Origin: Ipomoea triloba
Lineage: Eukaryota > Streptophyta > Magnoliopsida > Solanales > Convolvulaceae
Direction: 5' to 3'
NCBI RefSeq assembly: GCF_003576645.1
Contig: NC_044930.1
Coordinates: forward strand, 18,934,873-18,998,872
Length of the DNA: 64,000 nucleotides
Every line of letters begins with the position of its first letter. The first letter of the stretch is position 1. The translations under genes were made by a program, and so were the position numbers. Shown piece after piece: positions 33,599 through 45,879 of the stretch. A model generated the notes under the pieces. The model made no database searches. It was not told the DNA's origin and saw only the letters and a program-made list of their open reading frames with translations.

Positions 33599-33758
33599 CT
33601 AGAGTTCTAGTTCGCCGGGCATTGTATTTGTGTGCTCAAAGTCCAAGGTCGTTTTATCCTGGCCTGGGGGATCGATGACACAACGCTTCTAGCACCAACG
33701 GGAGGTGGCGAATCGGTTTTAAGGAGAGTGTGGTTACACACAACTCGGACTTCTCCTT
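33599..33758 (+). other. Segment between solo LTR and TRIM
   Basis: Single-copy sequence within this window, GC-richer than its surroundings. Probably the continuation of the older LTR-like sequence split by the insertions on both sides. Confidence 0.35.
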
Positions 33759-33920
33759 TGTTGGGCGTCGGCAAGGGTGGCCTAGTTCAGCCCCTGCTCG
33801 ATTCGAGACGTGGCGCTGTGGCTTACCATGGAAGGATGTGGTTAAATGGTTAATGTCCACCTACCTATCAACAATTGGTTTTAAGTAGGATATGGCAACT
33901 AGATAGCCAAAGAACTCTGT

Positions 33921-33974
33921 GGTTAAGCGTGCTTGACTTCCGGCAGTCACGGGATGGGTGACCCCCTGGGAAGT
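33921..33974 (+). promoter_or_regulatory. 5S rRNA-like Pol III internal promoter in TRIM LTR
   Basis: GGTTAAGCGTGCTTG corresponds to the A-box part and GGGATGGGTGACCCCCTGGG to the C-box part of plant 5S rRNA genes. The second copy is in the 3' LTR at about 34378-34427. Whether it recruits Pol III here is untested. Confidence 0.7.
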
Positions 33975-34070
33975 AAGCATAGTGCAGCGCTGAGATCCAT
34001 CAATTGGTATCAGAGCCGAGTCCAGTCCCAAGTGGGATGTGGGCGTAGGTCAGGCGGACCGAGTCAGGCA

Positions 34071-34143
34071 TACTGCATAGCTAGGCTTGGTGATCAAAGG
34101 TTGATGCACCGCTAGGCTTGGTGATCAAAGGTTGATGCAGGTG
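34071..34143 (+). repeat. Short direct repeat inside the TRIM
   Basis: GCTAGGCTTGGTGATCAAAGGTTGATGCA-type unit occurs twice in tandem between the primer-binding site and the purine tract. Confidence 0.75.
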
Positions 34144-34491
34144 CTGGGAGGGGGATTGTTGGGCGTCGACAAGGTTGGCCGAGTTCAGCCCCTGGTTGAT
34201 TTGAGACGGGGGATTGTTGGGCGTCGACAAGGTTGGCCGAGTTCAGCCCCTGGTTGATTTGAGACGTGGCGCTGTGGCTTACCATGGAGGGATGTGGTTA
34301 AATGGTTAATGTCCACCTACCTATCATCAATTGGTTTTAAGTAGGATATGGCAACCAGATAGCCAAAGAACTCTGTTGTTAAGCGTGCTTGACTTTCGGC
34401 AATCACGGGATGGGTGACCCCCTGGGAATTAAGTCCCTGTACTAGTAGCGGTGGAATTTTTTTTTTTTGAAAATCAAAGGCATAACATTTA

Positions 34492-35203
34492 TTAAATCAA
34501 ATGTTCGATACAAGAAGGAATAGTAGAAATCCAAGAGGAAAAATCAATTTGCGAACGAGCAGCCCTTGCAACAGCATGGGCAAACTTATTCACTAATCTA
34601 CAAATAAACTGAAAAGACACTGATTCAAGGTGTCGTTTTAGCTCCTTGCACTCTCTTGTCGCACAACCTGCATATGAGAAGTCAATTGAATCACTATTAA
34701 GAAGGTTGCAGTGTGTCTGACAATCCGAAAAAATATGCAACTTGTTATAGCCTCTGTCCTTGACCCAAGAAAGTGCTTCTTTTATGGCGACTGCTTTCGC
34801 TAAGTGGACATCGATCAAACACCGAATCAGTCCATTTTTTGCAGCAAGAAAAACTCCATTATTATCAAGCACAACACAACCAAAAAATACTTGGGCAGAA
34901 TCTGAGAATACCGCAGCATCCACATACATATGGAACACACCTTCTGGCCATGCATCACCATTTTGCAAAGGAACAGTGTTATTAATAGTAATAAGCGTTT
35001 GTATCAACACTCCTTCCCAAGCATCCATAAGGCGCTGAACCTCCATCAAAACATTTGTAGTTTGCCATGTTTTATTATTCCAAGTCACCTCATTGCGCCA
35101 TTTCCATACACTCCAACAAATTGCTATAATTTTAAGCTTCATTCCTAGATCACCAGTAGTGAGACACTGTGCCAACCAATCAGAAAAAGCAACATCCTCC
35201 CCT
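34492..35203 (-). pseudogene. LINE ORF2, C-terminal RNase H part
   Basis: About 230 codons ending at 34492, in phase with the upstream part beyond the 3.1 kb insertion. WPEGVFHMYVDAAVF, AKAVAIKEALSWVKDRG, LHIFSDCQTHCNLLNSD and RLVNKFAHAVARAA are the motif series of the RNase H-like domain found in many plant L1 elements and related proteins (first Asp in VDAA, Glu in KEAL, Asp in FSDCQ, His in FAHAVA). It would degrade the RNA strand during target-primed reverse transcription. A variant start of the domain (HMYVDAA instead of a KxNxDAA form) is seen. No internal stop in this segment. Confidence 0.85.
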
Positions 35204-35555
35204 GGAAGTGTAACACCCCGGACCTACCTTCCCGTACATTCGAGGCATTACCGCCACACCTAGAGAGAGAGTTCTATCATTCCGCGATAAACCTCACTCT
35301 AGGTGCACAGGCTAAAGGAAACTCTTCTAACCACAACAGCCACCCAACAGATACTTACGCACTTTTATACATATCATCTGAAAAACTTAATTAAGCAAAA
35401 TATACATTCTTGCACTCATATATATATATATATTCATGAGTTTGCCCCCCGGGCCAAAATACAGTTTTAGATTCAACTACGACCCAACTAGTTATGCTTA
35501 GCCATCACTAAGGCTACAAAAAGTATGTACACAAAAACTCCCAAGGACTCGACAT

Positions 35556-35993
35556 CTAGTCCATCATGCGGTACACGGGGCCGGTGAACTCTCCCCAAAC
35601 CAGGTGCCACTCCCCCTCATACCAGGTGATATGGTCCAAAAACCGAGAGGTGGTTATGACCATCGACCATTCCTTCCAAACGTCCCGAGGGCTAGGGTCC
35701 CAAGGGTAGGGGTAGTGCACTATGAACTCAAGGGGATCGCTACCATCTAAAGGCTCTATGGGGTAAAAGACATAAGAAGCCTGGACCTCATCCATAACAG
35801 GGCAAGAAACAAAAGGGGCCGACCGAGCCACGGGAGTATCTGGGCTGACGGGAGCTACAGGAGCATAACCAGGTGCGTATGGGTCTTCATCCTCCATCAT
35901 CTGTATGTACACGTCGTAGTCCATGCCTTCACAAACATACTTCGGTGAACTTTCGGAGTTCACCGAGCTACAGGAACTGACACTAGACTGCAT
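35556..35993 (-). CDS. Unknown 145-residue protein in the 3.1 kb element
   Basis: Open from an ATG at 35993 to a stop at 35556-35558. The start codon lies directly after CCTAACAG, a good plant 3' splice site, so this may be the last exon of a gene whose leader ends at the donor-like GAG|GTAAGG near 37822. The N-terminus is Ser-rich (QSSVSSCSSVNSESSP), followed by an acidic patch (QMMEDEDPYAP) and a Pro/Ala/Val run (YAPVAPVSPDTPVA). The C-terminal half is aromatic-rich (HYPYPWDPSPRDVWKEW, TWYEGEWHLVWGEF). No membrane segment, no known motif and no family that I recognise. The composition is more protein-like than neighbouring frames, but it may still be chance. Predicted intron length ~1.83 kb. 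Confidence 0.35.
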   Translation of the reverse strand: MQSSVSSCSSVNSESSPKYVCEGMDYDVYIQMMEDEDPYAPGYAPVAPVSPDTPVARSAPFVSCPVMDEVQASYVFYPIEPLDGSDPLEFIVHYPYPWDPSPRDVWKEWSMVITTSRFLDHITWYEGEWHLVWGEFTGPVYRMMD

Positions 35994-37370
35994 CTGTTAG
36001 GAACACAGTGAAGTGTAGTTAGCACGACGGCTAAGTAAGGATATCCATGGGTCATTCAAAACTAAATAAAGGTTTTGTAAAAATTGTTACATAGAAAACC
36101 CTATACCTTATTCATTTGCGAAGATTCTACCTGCAACAGTTATAAATAGCAACTTGCATACACTATGAGCAAAATTCAATAACGTCTCATATCATTTTCC
36201 CTCTTGACAAGGTCATTTGGTAATCATTTACATACCCAATAATATATTGTTAAACAATTAAGCACACTAGTAAGTAGTAGAAAACATAAATCACACATCT
36301 TGCTTGTAATCACCTTAGTAGAAAAACCTTTCCCTCATGATGAAATTCTCATCACTTTTCACTCTTCAAAGAGAGAGATCACCCACAACCTTTGGGTACT
36401 TAAATACTTGTCACATCTTTCTTTCCCGTAGCTACGGCGTAACTACATTCACATTTCAAAATTCCACTTAGTCCTAGATAGAAAGGGTGAGGCCTTTGGA
36501 GTCCTTTCTCCACTTTTGACCACTTGGATCGTTGAACTCGGGTTCAGTGGTCATTGCCCGGTCTAATACTGATCCCCTAGACTTATAGGAGCGTTGGAAT
36601 GATTTCTAGCTAGCCTCACTAGGTTCATAAGAACGACACCTACCCGAACATAGAGTGACTATACTTAAGTGTGCACACTCTCGTAGGAATACCTTTTCCT
36701 TCCGGGTGATATAGTACTCGGCGAATAGACTTCGCCCACAGTATGATTGATCATACACATAATTACCATGCGGAATAGGCACTTTAAGCTCATCTTTATT
36801 CCGTGGTTAACAAGATCCTTCACCACTTTACTAGAACTAAGGTTTGAAAACATTTTTCTACTCTTTTCCTTTTCTTGCATTGAAAATATTTTGGACACAC
36901 TTGGGTCAATTCCAATACTCGGAAATTAATTCTCCTTTTAACCCAATTCAAAAATTCTCCTTTTCTTTTGCAAAACACTTGGATAATTCACTAACAACCT
37001 TTCACAATGGTAATTCAAGTGTAACAATTCTACACTTTCCACCCACATTTTAACTCATATTTGACACATACATCTCAATGCATATCACTATACACTTCCC
37101 AACCTCAACATAGGCATAACACATAAATATATTTATTCTTTACAAGCATAATACTTCTTACTATTTATAAGTTCACCATATGTAACACTACTACATAACA
37201 CATATGCCTAACTACATAGTATTACTCTTCTTACTAACAACATATATAATTATGGTTTATACATACCATATACTATACACAAAATGTGACATTTTACCAT
37301 GTATATATACATAATACAACATTTTATTAATACATACATACCCATATATGTACATATATATACGGTTAAA

Positions 37371-37471
<101 letters not shown>

Positions 37472-38325
37472 CGGTTTTCATATATATACATAATACACAC
37501 ATATATATATATATATATACTATACTACACGTACATACACACAAATATGTACACAATACGTATAAATATATATATATATTACACTACACGTACATACATT
37601 ACATACATATTATAATATACATAGTATGCTTAAGTATCTAGGCACATTAACAACCACCTCATACCAACACAACATTTTGTACATATGCCTTATGAAAAAT
37701 ACAATTATATATATATACATACATCATGTACACAAAAATTCTAACTAGAACTCATCATATTTCAACCAAGCTATCAATTATCTAGTTTCAAACAACCTCA
37801 ACCAATTAAAGGGATTCCTTACCTCAACCGGGTTTCTAATTTCGTAGAAGATCCTTGTAGTTGATTTTCCCCAATTTCACCTTAAAACCCTAGAATTCCA
37901 TCAACAACATAACACATGATTTTAAGAAATCTTAACTTAGATTCATGTTCTAGGATGAAAAATAAAGCTATCTACCGAATAAAATTGGAGTTTTACCGAA
38001 TATTTTGAGACTTGTGTAGAAATCTTGGCTATGGAGTGCTGAAGCTTTGAAGAAGAAGATGAAAACCTCACTCTACTCTCCTTCTCTCTATTTCGGCCAA
38101 CACAAGGGAAATGGAAAAAAAAAATTGGCTTTATGATCATAACCCACTTGGTTGACTAGTCCACCCTTATGGATAAGATCTAACATAAAATAGAATAAAA
38201 TAATCTAAAATATCTTAGCTTAGACTGATTGGGATTAAATCAGATGAATTCTCGGTAGAAACTAATTTAATTCAAATATTTTTCGAACCCTAAACTTATC
38301 GGAATAGACGAGGGGTTACAGGAAG

Positions 38326-39953
38326 AACACAACCCGAAACAGTGCTCCACAAAGGAATAACATGCATGCATTTACAAAACAAGTGATTTGGGGTTTCTGG
38401 TTCCTGACTACACAAAGGGCAAACTACATCAATATCAATTTGGCGATTGTAAATAGCAGACCTTGTGGGAAGCACACCATGCATACACCGCCACACAAAG
38501 TTGAGAAATTGAGGAGGAATACGTAACCGCCAAATATCTCGCCAGACCACCTGAACCGCCTGCCCTTGTTCATTAAGCCCAAAAAGAATACGATAGCCAT
38601 GCTTGACAGAATAAGACCCCCTAATATCACCTCTCCAACACTATCTATCTTCAAAATTAATGGCAACAGGAATTTTTAATATAAGCCCAACATCCCGAGG
38701 AATAAACAGATTATTTAGAAGGTTAATGTTCCAGTCATGCGTATCAACATCAATTAACTGAGATACCTTCATGTTAGGATCGTGATTCTGAACAGGGGAT
38801 TGAACCAGAGGTGCAGCTGCATCAGGTAACCACGGTTGCTTCCATACACTTGTAGTGCGACCGTTACCAATTCTACGAAAACAACCCTGGCGAAGAACCT
38901 CCTGATCGGCTAAAATAGACCTCCAACAGTAACTCGGGTTAGCACCAATGGTTGCATCCAAAAACTCTCCCCTAGGGAAATAACGCGCCTTATACGACCG
39001 AGCAGCCAAAGAGCCAGGATTAGTTAATAGCCTCCAGCCCTGCTTAACCAATAAGGCTATATTGAATTTACTCAAGCTTTTAAAGCCCATCCCGCCCATC
39101 ACCTTTGGAGTACACACCCTATTCCATGCCATCCACTTAATTCCGCCACCACCGTTACCACTTGTCTCCCACCAAAACTTGTTCATCATCCGCTCCAAGC
39201 GTTCACAAAAGCTCACCGGTAAGAAGTAAATGCTCATAGAATATGTTGGGAGAGCTTGAGCCACACTTTTTAAGAGGATTTCCTTTCCAGCTCTTGATAG
39301 TATTTTCTTATTCCAACCACACAGACGGTGTTTCATTTTAGCCTCAATGTAGGAGAATACTTCCTTTTTGTTACGACCAACACTCATAGGGAGCCCCAAA
39401 AATTTACCAATATTATCCACTTGAACCACATTGAATACCGTAGCAACTTCATTCTTCATAGTGTCATTTGTGTTTCGGCTAAATAAAATGCAAGACTTCC
39501 CATAATTAACGCACTGACCAAACATGCGTTCATAACAAAGGAGGCAGTTTTTAATTTGTTCAGCTTCATTCACCTCCGCTTTAAAGAACAATAGGGAGTC
39601 ATCCGCGAAGAACAAATGAGAGACTCCAAGCGCACCTCGTGCAACAACACACGGCGACACTACTCCTCTACTAGCCGCCCTTGATATTAAATGAGAAAGG
39701 CCTTCCGCACACAAAATAAATAGGTATGGAGAAAGAGGAACTCCTTGTCTCAACCCACATGTTGGAACGATAAAATCCATCAGCCCACCATTAACATCAA
39801 CCTTATATCGGACAGTTTGTACACACTGGAGAGTAAGGTCAATCCAACGCCTGTGAAAGCCCATTCGAGTCATAATATTTTCCAAGAAAAACCACTCCAT
39901 TTTATCGTAGGCTTTCGAAATATCCAACTTGAGTGCACACCACCCATCCCTAC
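38326..39953 (-). pseudogene. LINE ORF2, RT catalytic half and zinc-binding region
   Basis: Continues ORF2 after the solo LTR in the same phase. LDISKAYDKMEWFFL holds the first catalytic Asp of the RT; GLRQGVPLSPYLFIL and HLFFADDSLLFF follow, the latter with the FADD catalytic pair. After the thumb, SYSVKHGYRILFG and then VWRDIWRLRIPPQFLNFVWR, LPTRSAIY and CPLCSQEPETPNHLF form the zinc-binding region typical of plant LINEs. A single TAG at 38641-38643, probably from TGG, interrupts the frame between RT and zinc region. Otherwise the segment is open up to the next insertion at 38320. Confidence 0.9.
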
Positions 39954-39958
39954 CCTCT

Positions 39959-41233
39959 TGATGTGATGTTTGTATGGGGTGAGTGTGAAAGTGAAGGTGA
40001 TAAAACGAAGACTCAAGACTCCCCGAGTGTCGTGCCTCTCAAGGATGGCGAATGGGAACCGAATTTAGTGTGTTGGCATCTAAGAGGTTGAAGGAAAAGA
40101 GTTGCGGGACTTGCTAAGGGTCAGATTCATTTGTAGGAGAGGGAAAGGTTGATAGTGGTATAGTGAAATAAATAAAAAGGAAAGTAAAGTGGAGATTGGG
40201 CTTTAGGCTTCTCTATGTGGTCTATCTTTGGATGGTTTTGCGAGTGCGAGATGTGGAATAGACGAGGGAGTTCGTGGCACTTTACCAAGTGGCGTCACAC
40301 TTTGGACTCCCACATCCTCATTCGGTTGGGGCATTTCATCGAACACTTTGTCTACCACTCCTCTCGGATCTTGTCCTTTCGGACTAAGAGCGGAGATGTG
40401 GGTGAGTTAGACTCGTGAGTGGCCGCTATCGCGCACACACTCACTTCCTTTTGGTTTGCTACCTAATGTGGCCACAAAAGGCACAAAGCTTGAAGAACAT
40501 CATCCACACAAGTTCATCATCCAACAACAAAGCAACTCACAATTCAAAGCAATAATATTAAACATCCACATAGATCTACCTTGGGGCCACCAATCCCCTA
40601 TCTAATCTACTCTAGCATATTAAAGAAACAAGAAGAAGAAAGGAAATCTCAAAGAAACAAGTATTGAATTAGAAATTGGAGAGAATAGTTACCACCCTTA
40701 GAAAGGGGATCTTTACAATCTTGATCTTAAAATCCCTATCTTCAATCTTGCCCTTAGATCTAATCTAAACTATGAGAGAAAGGAATTTTCCCCCAAGAGG
40801 GGAGAAAACCCTCTAGATCTATTCTACCCTATTCTATGAATTTTCTGCTCTCTTTTTCTAGTTTAGGGCAACAGGGATTTATATGGGTGACAAAAGGGAA
40901 CAAATTTCCCAAAATGGCCCTTGGCCCGACCACGCATGCTTACACACGTGGTGGTGGGCGTGGGAGGTCTCTGGAAAGTTTCCACGCCGAGCAACACGCG
41001 TGTGAGGCTGCGTGGGACGATACTGCATTGCGGTTTGTTTGTCTTTTGCTCCTTTTTAGCCTCAAATCCCTCTCCAACCTGTAAAATACCTAAAAAATCC
41101 TCCTAGAAATGATGTTAGAAGATTTTGATCACATCTGAGCTAAAATGCATGCAATTGTTATAATCGGATGTGAAAATGATGCACTTTTAATCTAATTGAG
41201 ACCCTCTTTAAATGGTATTCTTGGTGCTTATCA
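39959..41233 (-). mobile_element. Solo LTR, family S, copy 4
   Basis: On the minus strand begins TGATAAGCACCAAG at 41233 and ends AAACATCACATCA at 39959. CCTCT flanks it on both sides (39954-39958 and 41234-41238), a perfect 5 bp duplication in LINE ORF2 just before the first RT catalytic Asp. CGCG motifs: AACACGCGTGTGAGG at 40993-41007 and a degenerate one near 40941-40950, ~51 bp apart, with TATAAAT at 40883-40877. CGACACTCGGGGAGTC is present near the LTR 3' end (about 40019-40034). It is 1275 bp long. The 5' start is very close to the Athila-type LTR at 46176 (TGATAAGCAC), which suggests a related gypsy lineage. Confidence 0.88.
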
Positions 41234-41238
41234 CCTCT

Positions 41239-42926
41239 CGTTTGCGATGCAAGTAATGAATAATCTCAGAAGCCACAAGAACATTGTCTGTGATTAGTCG
41301 ACCAGGAATAAAGGCACTCTGAGGCACAGATATAACTTTGTCAAGGATGGTTTTCAATCTATTGGCTAGCATTTTAGAAAGGATCTTATACGTTACATTA
41401 TAGAGTGCTATGGGCTGAAGATCCCCCATCACAATGGGATTTGGTTTTTTTGGAACAAGAGTTATGTACGCATCATTCATACCTTCTGGGAAATGCCCAC
41501 TATTCGCACAGTCAATCACAAACGCCGCCACATCCGAGCCAATTTCGTTCCAAAAGTGCTGATAAAAGGCCGGACTAAAACCATCAGGGCCCGGGGACTT
41601 ATCAGGAGACATAGAAAATAATGCCTCCTTCACCTCATTAGTCGTAAATGGCCTTAGCAACTGCTCATTATTCTCCACCGTGATCCTTGGCTCCAAGTCA
41701 TCTAGCTCCCCATTGAAATAGGCTTCTTTTGTGGTAAAAATATTCTGATAGTATTGCATGGCCAAAACCAACAAACCATCCCCTTCCACCCATTGATTAG
41801 CCTCATCTTTTAACTTTAGAATTTTGTTCTTTCTTTTCCGGGCCGAAGCATAGAGATGGAAAAATTTAGTGTTTCTATCCCCCTGCAACAACCAGTGTTG
41901 TTTAACTCTTTGACGCCAGAAGATGTGTTGTTGGTCATAAAGATCCCTCAACCGTCCATCATAATCACGAAATAGGGCCAAACTTGACGCATCGCGTTTG
42001 TCTCGCAAAATATTAAGTGATTTATGAATAGTCGTAATCTCTTTCTCCACCTGTTGAGCAAAATTTCCTTCCCAACCTTTGAGTGCCATACCACAATGTT
42101 CTAACCGGCAAGGGAGAGGGACACCTTCTATTGCATTCCAGGAATTCAAAACAATATATTTGCAACCCATTTCCTTCAACCAAACATTTTCAAATAAAAA
42201 GCGTCGTCTTTGTCGAACATTTCGGGGACCCTGTAATTCAACGTAGATAGCAAAATGGTCTGAAGTAATAACATCATAATTATATATTGTTGCCTGAGGG
42301 AACGATGCATACCATTCAGCCACTGCCACTGCTCGATCCAAACGTTCCTCCACCCAGTGTTCAGTTCCCTTTCCACGTTCCCACGTGAACCGTCGGCCTC
42401 TCATGCCTAAATCAAATATGTTACAATCTTCAAGTGCAAGATTAAAACCCTCTATTAATGCCAGAGGATGGGAATGAATACCTCGTTTTTCAGTAGGAGA
42501 TGCAAGGTCATTGAAGTCTCCTGCAACCAACCATGGAAGATCAGACTTCGTTTTAAGGGAACGCATCAAGTCCCAAGATTGTTGACGTCGAGTCCTTTCA
42601 GGAAAACCATAAAAGCACGTTAATCTCCAGGAGTCACTGCCAAGCAGTCTCACCTGAATATCAATGTGATTTTTCGAAAAGCTTAGCAAATTAGCAACAC
42701 CTCTATCCCGCCACAGTAACACCAAACCTCCACCAACACCACCCCCATCTACATAAAAAAGACCTTCAAAATTTAATTTAACTCGCAATTGTTCTGCATG
42801 TTCACAACGAACCTTTGGCTCCATCAAAAAAACAAACATTGGCTTGACCTTTCATTCTAAGGTCATAATTTCACGAACTGTGCGTGGGTCGCCAAGTCCA
42901 CGACAGTTACAGCATAGGGTACTCAT
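41239..42926 (-). pseudogene. LINE ORF2, endonuclease and RT N-terminal part
   Basis: Starts at the ATG at 42926, 20 bases inside the end of ORF1. NCRGLG and PRTVREI open an apurinic/apyrimidinic-type endonuclease domain. A TGA at 42852-42854 interrupts it after 24 codons. The rest is open: VFLMEPK, WLVAGDFNDLASPTEKRG (catalytic GDFN), RRFTWERG and TSDHFAIYVEL (SDH motif). A linker follows, then the RT with SPDKSPGPDGFSPAFYQHFW, VPKKPNP, LYNVTYKILSKMLANRL and SAFIPGRLITDN. It ends at the solo LTR. Known role of the family: nick target DNA and prime cDNA synthesis. This copy cannot express it because of the stop. Confidence 0.9.
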
Positions 42927-44063
42927 TAGGGTAGGTGGGACTGGAGGTACCAGTTCCCGCCAACAACAAGTTTTTTGACTTCAAAAGCTCAATGTCCATA
43001 GGCTCGTTTATCTCATCACAACAGTCACCATCCGATTCAGAACGGTGCCGTTTTTGTTCCAATATAGTAGTACCTTTCTCAGCCACTCCCATGCACGTGA
43101 GAGAATTGGCATTGATTCCAGAATCCACACCTTCCTTATTAAACATAGGTTGACCATGCATGACTTCAGTACTACGAATGGTAAGACAATCATTCATAGT
43201 AATTATCAGATTTTTTCCTTTCTCACCACAGTCACTAATTCTTCTCGGCGCAACCCAACTCCTCCGTTCCGACGTAACTTCCGATGCAATACACTTCTGG
43301 GCAGCAGATGGAGGCATTCTCCGACCACCAGCACGCAATTCAAGACCAAAAGATTTAGCAGTATTCACATCCCAACCTTGGACCCGTTTGTGACAGAATC
43401 TTTCTCCATGCCCCATAACACCACAAATGAAACAGAATGTAGGTAGACGCTCAAACTTAAAATCAACTTTAATCCACTCACCATTATCCCGCTTCAACTT
43501 CATGCCTTTCTTAAGCAATTTTAGAACATCCATCTCAACTCGAACCCGGAAGAACGTTCGCATCGTTCCATCAAAGTTACGTTCATCCATTTTAGATACC
43601 TTTCCTACAAAGCCACCAATCGCTTGTAATACAGATTCAGATCGGAGACCAACCGGGAGACCATGCACTTCGATCCAAAACTCTGCACTGTCTAGAGAGA
43701 CAGCCTCAGGATCCATATCATTAGGTATACGTTTAAGTATCAGCAAACTTTGATCGTAGGTCCAGGGACCATCCTCAATGATTCTGGAGATATCATTTTC
43801 ATGGTAAAATCTGAAGAGAAACCGGCGTGGTTGTAACTCTTTGATATTCATGCCAAGCGATGGTCGCCAAACTTTCGCCATCGTATCCCTGAAAAACACA
43901 AACTTTACAGGTTTTTCCGTTAACAAACGCCCTACCGCATAGAACTCTTCCTCCCTTCAAGAGTAGGGATGTGGATGTTTCCGATCTGATGAGAACCATC
44001 CTCATCTTCCAAATCCGCAAGAGTAAGAGTAGCCATTGACGTCACAGTATTATTAGGATCCAT
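42907..44063 (-). pseudogene. LINE ORF1 (DUF4283-type, zinc knuckle)
   Basis: The ATG at 44063 opens a frame starting MDPNNTVTSMATLTLADLED that runs about 45 codons, then is shifted near 43945. From 43926 the frame is open for 339 codons to 42907. It holds VKFVFFRDTMAKVWRP, RRFLFRFYHENDISRII and DGPWTYDQSLLILKR, the pattern of the DUF4283 domain of plant LINE ORF1 proteins. A CX2CX4HX4C zinc knuckle (CFICGVMGHGERFC) follows at about residue 167 of the long frame. ORF1 proteins bind the element RNA. A Ser/Lys-rich tail ends 20 bases inside ORF2. One frame shift is the only break seen. Confidence 0.88.
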
Positions 44064-44359
44064 AGCAAAAAACAAAAGGGAAGCAATAACAGGAAAACCA
44101 ACTCACAAAGGAGAAAAGGAAGAAAACTCGCGAAAGAGAGCGAGAGATAAAAGTATTGGAGTAAAATTTTGAATCTTTGGGTCGATTATTTAGTTAAGTT
44201 TGAAAGGATGTTTTTGTATGGTAAGTTGTAATAGGAGTTATCAAATATAAAAATAATTCGGTGGAAGACCGTTTTTGTGTTTTACGTGATAGTAAAAATA
44301 TAAATAAGAAAATAGTTAAATAGATGAAAAATTGAAAACTAGACAGTAGCGGTGGAATT

Positions 44360-44500
44360 AATCTTTCGTAGATTAAATTCCTTGTACTAGTTTCGTACTA
44401 GGTGTTAGTGAGATTATTTTGTCAAAATAAATCCTTAATTTTTGTTATATGTATAATTCGTATATATGCATGGTTGCTTTTAGAAGTTTATATTTCGTAT

Positions 44501-44542
<42 letters not shown>

Positions 44543-45094
44543 TTGTTATTTGATTTTGTATCAAATTAGTGGAATTGATTTTTGTAATTAATTTCAATTT
44601 TTCCGGGACGAAAATATATTTATATATTGTATATATTGGTTTATTCACCAATTTTCCCAACACCTCCCACAATAAAAAGATACTTATAACCAACTAAGCT
44701 ACCACAACATATATTACTACTAAAACATTTACTATGCATATGCGTGTGTATTAAATATATTTAAATATAGACGGGCTAAGCTTGCGGGCCAAACAACGAA
44801 CCTCTAAAACCAAAACCTACTCCTTATATCTTTCTTCTCGTTTGTTTTGGGCCATTGGCCTGTTCTCTGATGTCAATTCTCTAAGTTTTAGTTAAATTGT
44901 GAATCGGGTAAAGCCTATTTTAATGGCTCTAAAGGCATTCCACCACACTTTGATCATGGGCCTATAGCCCAGTATGATATAATCTGTAATGCTTCAACCC
45001 ATATAGCCCTACCAATATTTTTCTCTCAATTTATTGTAACAAAAATTATACGATATCAATCAACTTGTGTCATATTGGCAATAGTACCACTAGG
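44360..45094. other. End of old LTR-like sequence, then intergenic DNA
   Basis: The first ~70 bp (TTCGTAGATTAAATTCC ... TTCGTACTAGG) continue the LTR-like host sequence of the LINE insertion. A (TA)n-rich tract lies at about 44503-44540. The remainder has no gene or clear repeat. Confidence 0.45.
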
Positions 45095-45705
45095 GTTGTT
45101 AACGAACTGAACATAAACGAACGGAGGTTGTTCATGTTCGTTTGTTAAGAATTTTAGAGTGTTCGTATTCGCTTGTTAAGGTTTTTTAAAATCCTGTTCG
45201 TGATCGTTTGTTAAGCGTTCATCAGTGTTTGTTAACGTTCACGAACATGTTTGTGTACATTCATGAACACTTAATAACTAAGCACCTGCACATGTTCATG
45301 ATCACAATTCGTTCTTGTGAACAAGACATAATCTACGTTCACGAACAATAACCAAACAAACAACACAACTACAAACTAATACCGTAGTACAAATAAAGTA
45401 AACACACACACACATAATTTGTTTATTCACATTACAAACCAAAGCAGAGAGAGAGGGGGGGGGGGGGGGTACGGTAGTGGTGGGCTTAATGACCTTATAA
45501 TCCATGTATTTGTAAACATGTTCGTGCACATTACTAAACGAACACAAGACAATCTTGTTCACGATCTCTTAGCAAACGAGTTTACCACTGTTCAGACTCT
45601 GTTTGTTTATTAATCGAGCTCTAAATTTTGTTTGTTACTGTTCGTTTACCTTAATAAACGAACGCTTACCGAACAGTCGAACACTAATACGAACAATTTG
45701 GCAAA
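45095..45705. mobile_element. Repeat with many GTTCGTT/AACGAAC words
   Basis: Both outer ~150 bp regions are dense in GTTCGTT, AACGAAC and TTCACGAACA words in both orientations, the look of subterminal repeats of a small DNA transposon. A G16-type run sits at about 45452-45469. No precise inverted termini or target duplication could be read. Class unknown. Confidence 0.4.
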
Positions 45706-45879
45706 AGCTCTGTGATACGATTGCTCCGCAAACGTATTGATCGTTCTTTTCGAGTAAGAACAAACTCCTAGAAACTAAAATATTCAAGAACAATGTATTT
45801 CATTCATGTCCAACACTTATTATTACAAAGCTTTATATAAGGTGTAAAATAACTACTAAGCTTAAAAGTGGGATCAAAA
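45706..45879 (-). repeat. Probable 3' LTR remnant of the chromovirus
   Basis: Directly follows the chromodomain stop codon at 45880 on the minus strand. Contains a TATATAAAG box (about 45841-45833) and an AATAAT/AATGAAATA-type polyadenylation context. No 5' counterpart exists in the window, so the assignment rests on position and content. Confidence 0.4.

Larger units (their letters stand above)
33759..34428 (+). mobile_element. Cassandra-type TRIM retrotransposon
   Basis: A 5' LTR (33759-34002) starting TGTTGGGCGTCGGC, a primer-binding site TGGTATCAGAGCC (34005-34017, complementary to initiator tRNA-Met), ~140 bp of non-coding middle, a purine tract GGGAGGGGGA before 34157, then a 3' LTR. 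The LTR contains a stretch clearly derived from 5S rRNA, including GGTTAAGCGTGCTTG and GGGATGGGTGACCCCCTGGG. LTRs with 5S rRNA promoter boxes define the Cassandra TRIM family (family knowledge). The 3' LTR start is duplicated: 34157-34214 repeats as 34215-34272. The 3' LTR is cut after CCTGGGAA (34428). It encodes no protein, as expected for a TRIM. Confidence 0.85.

Noticed and set aside
33921..33974. 5S rRNA gene
   Set aside because: Only the A- and C-box parts are kept, with a diverged middle and inside a TRIM LTR repeated on the other side.
43045..43753. Plus-strand frames of 77-133 codons
   Set aside because: They are antisense to LINE ORF1 and show no protein signature.
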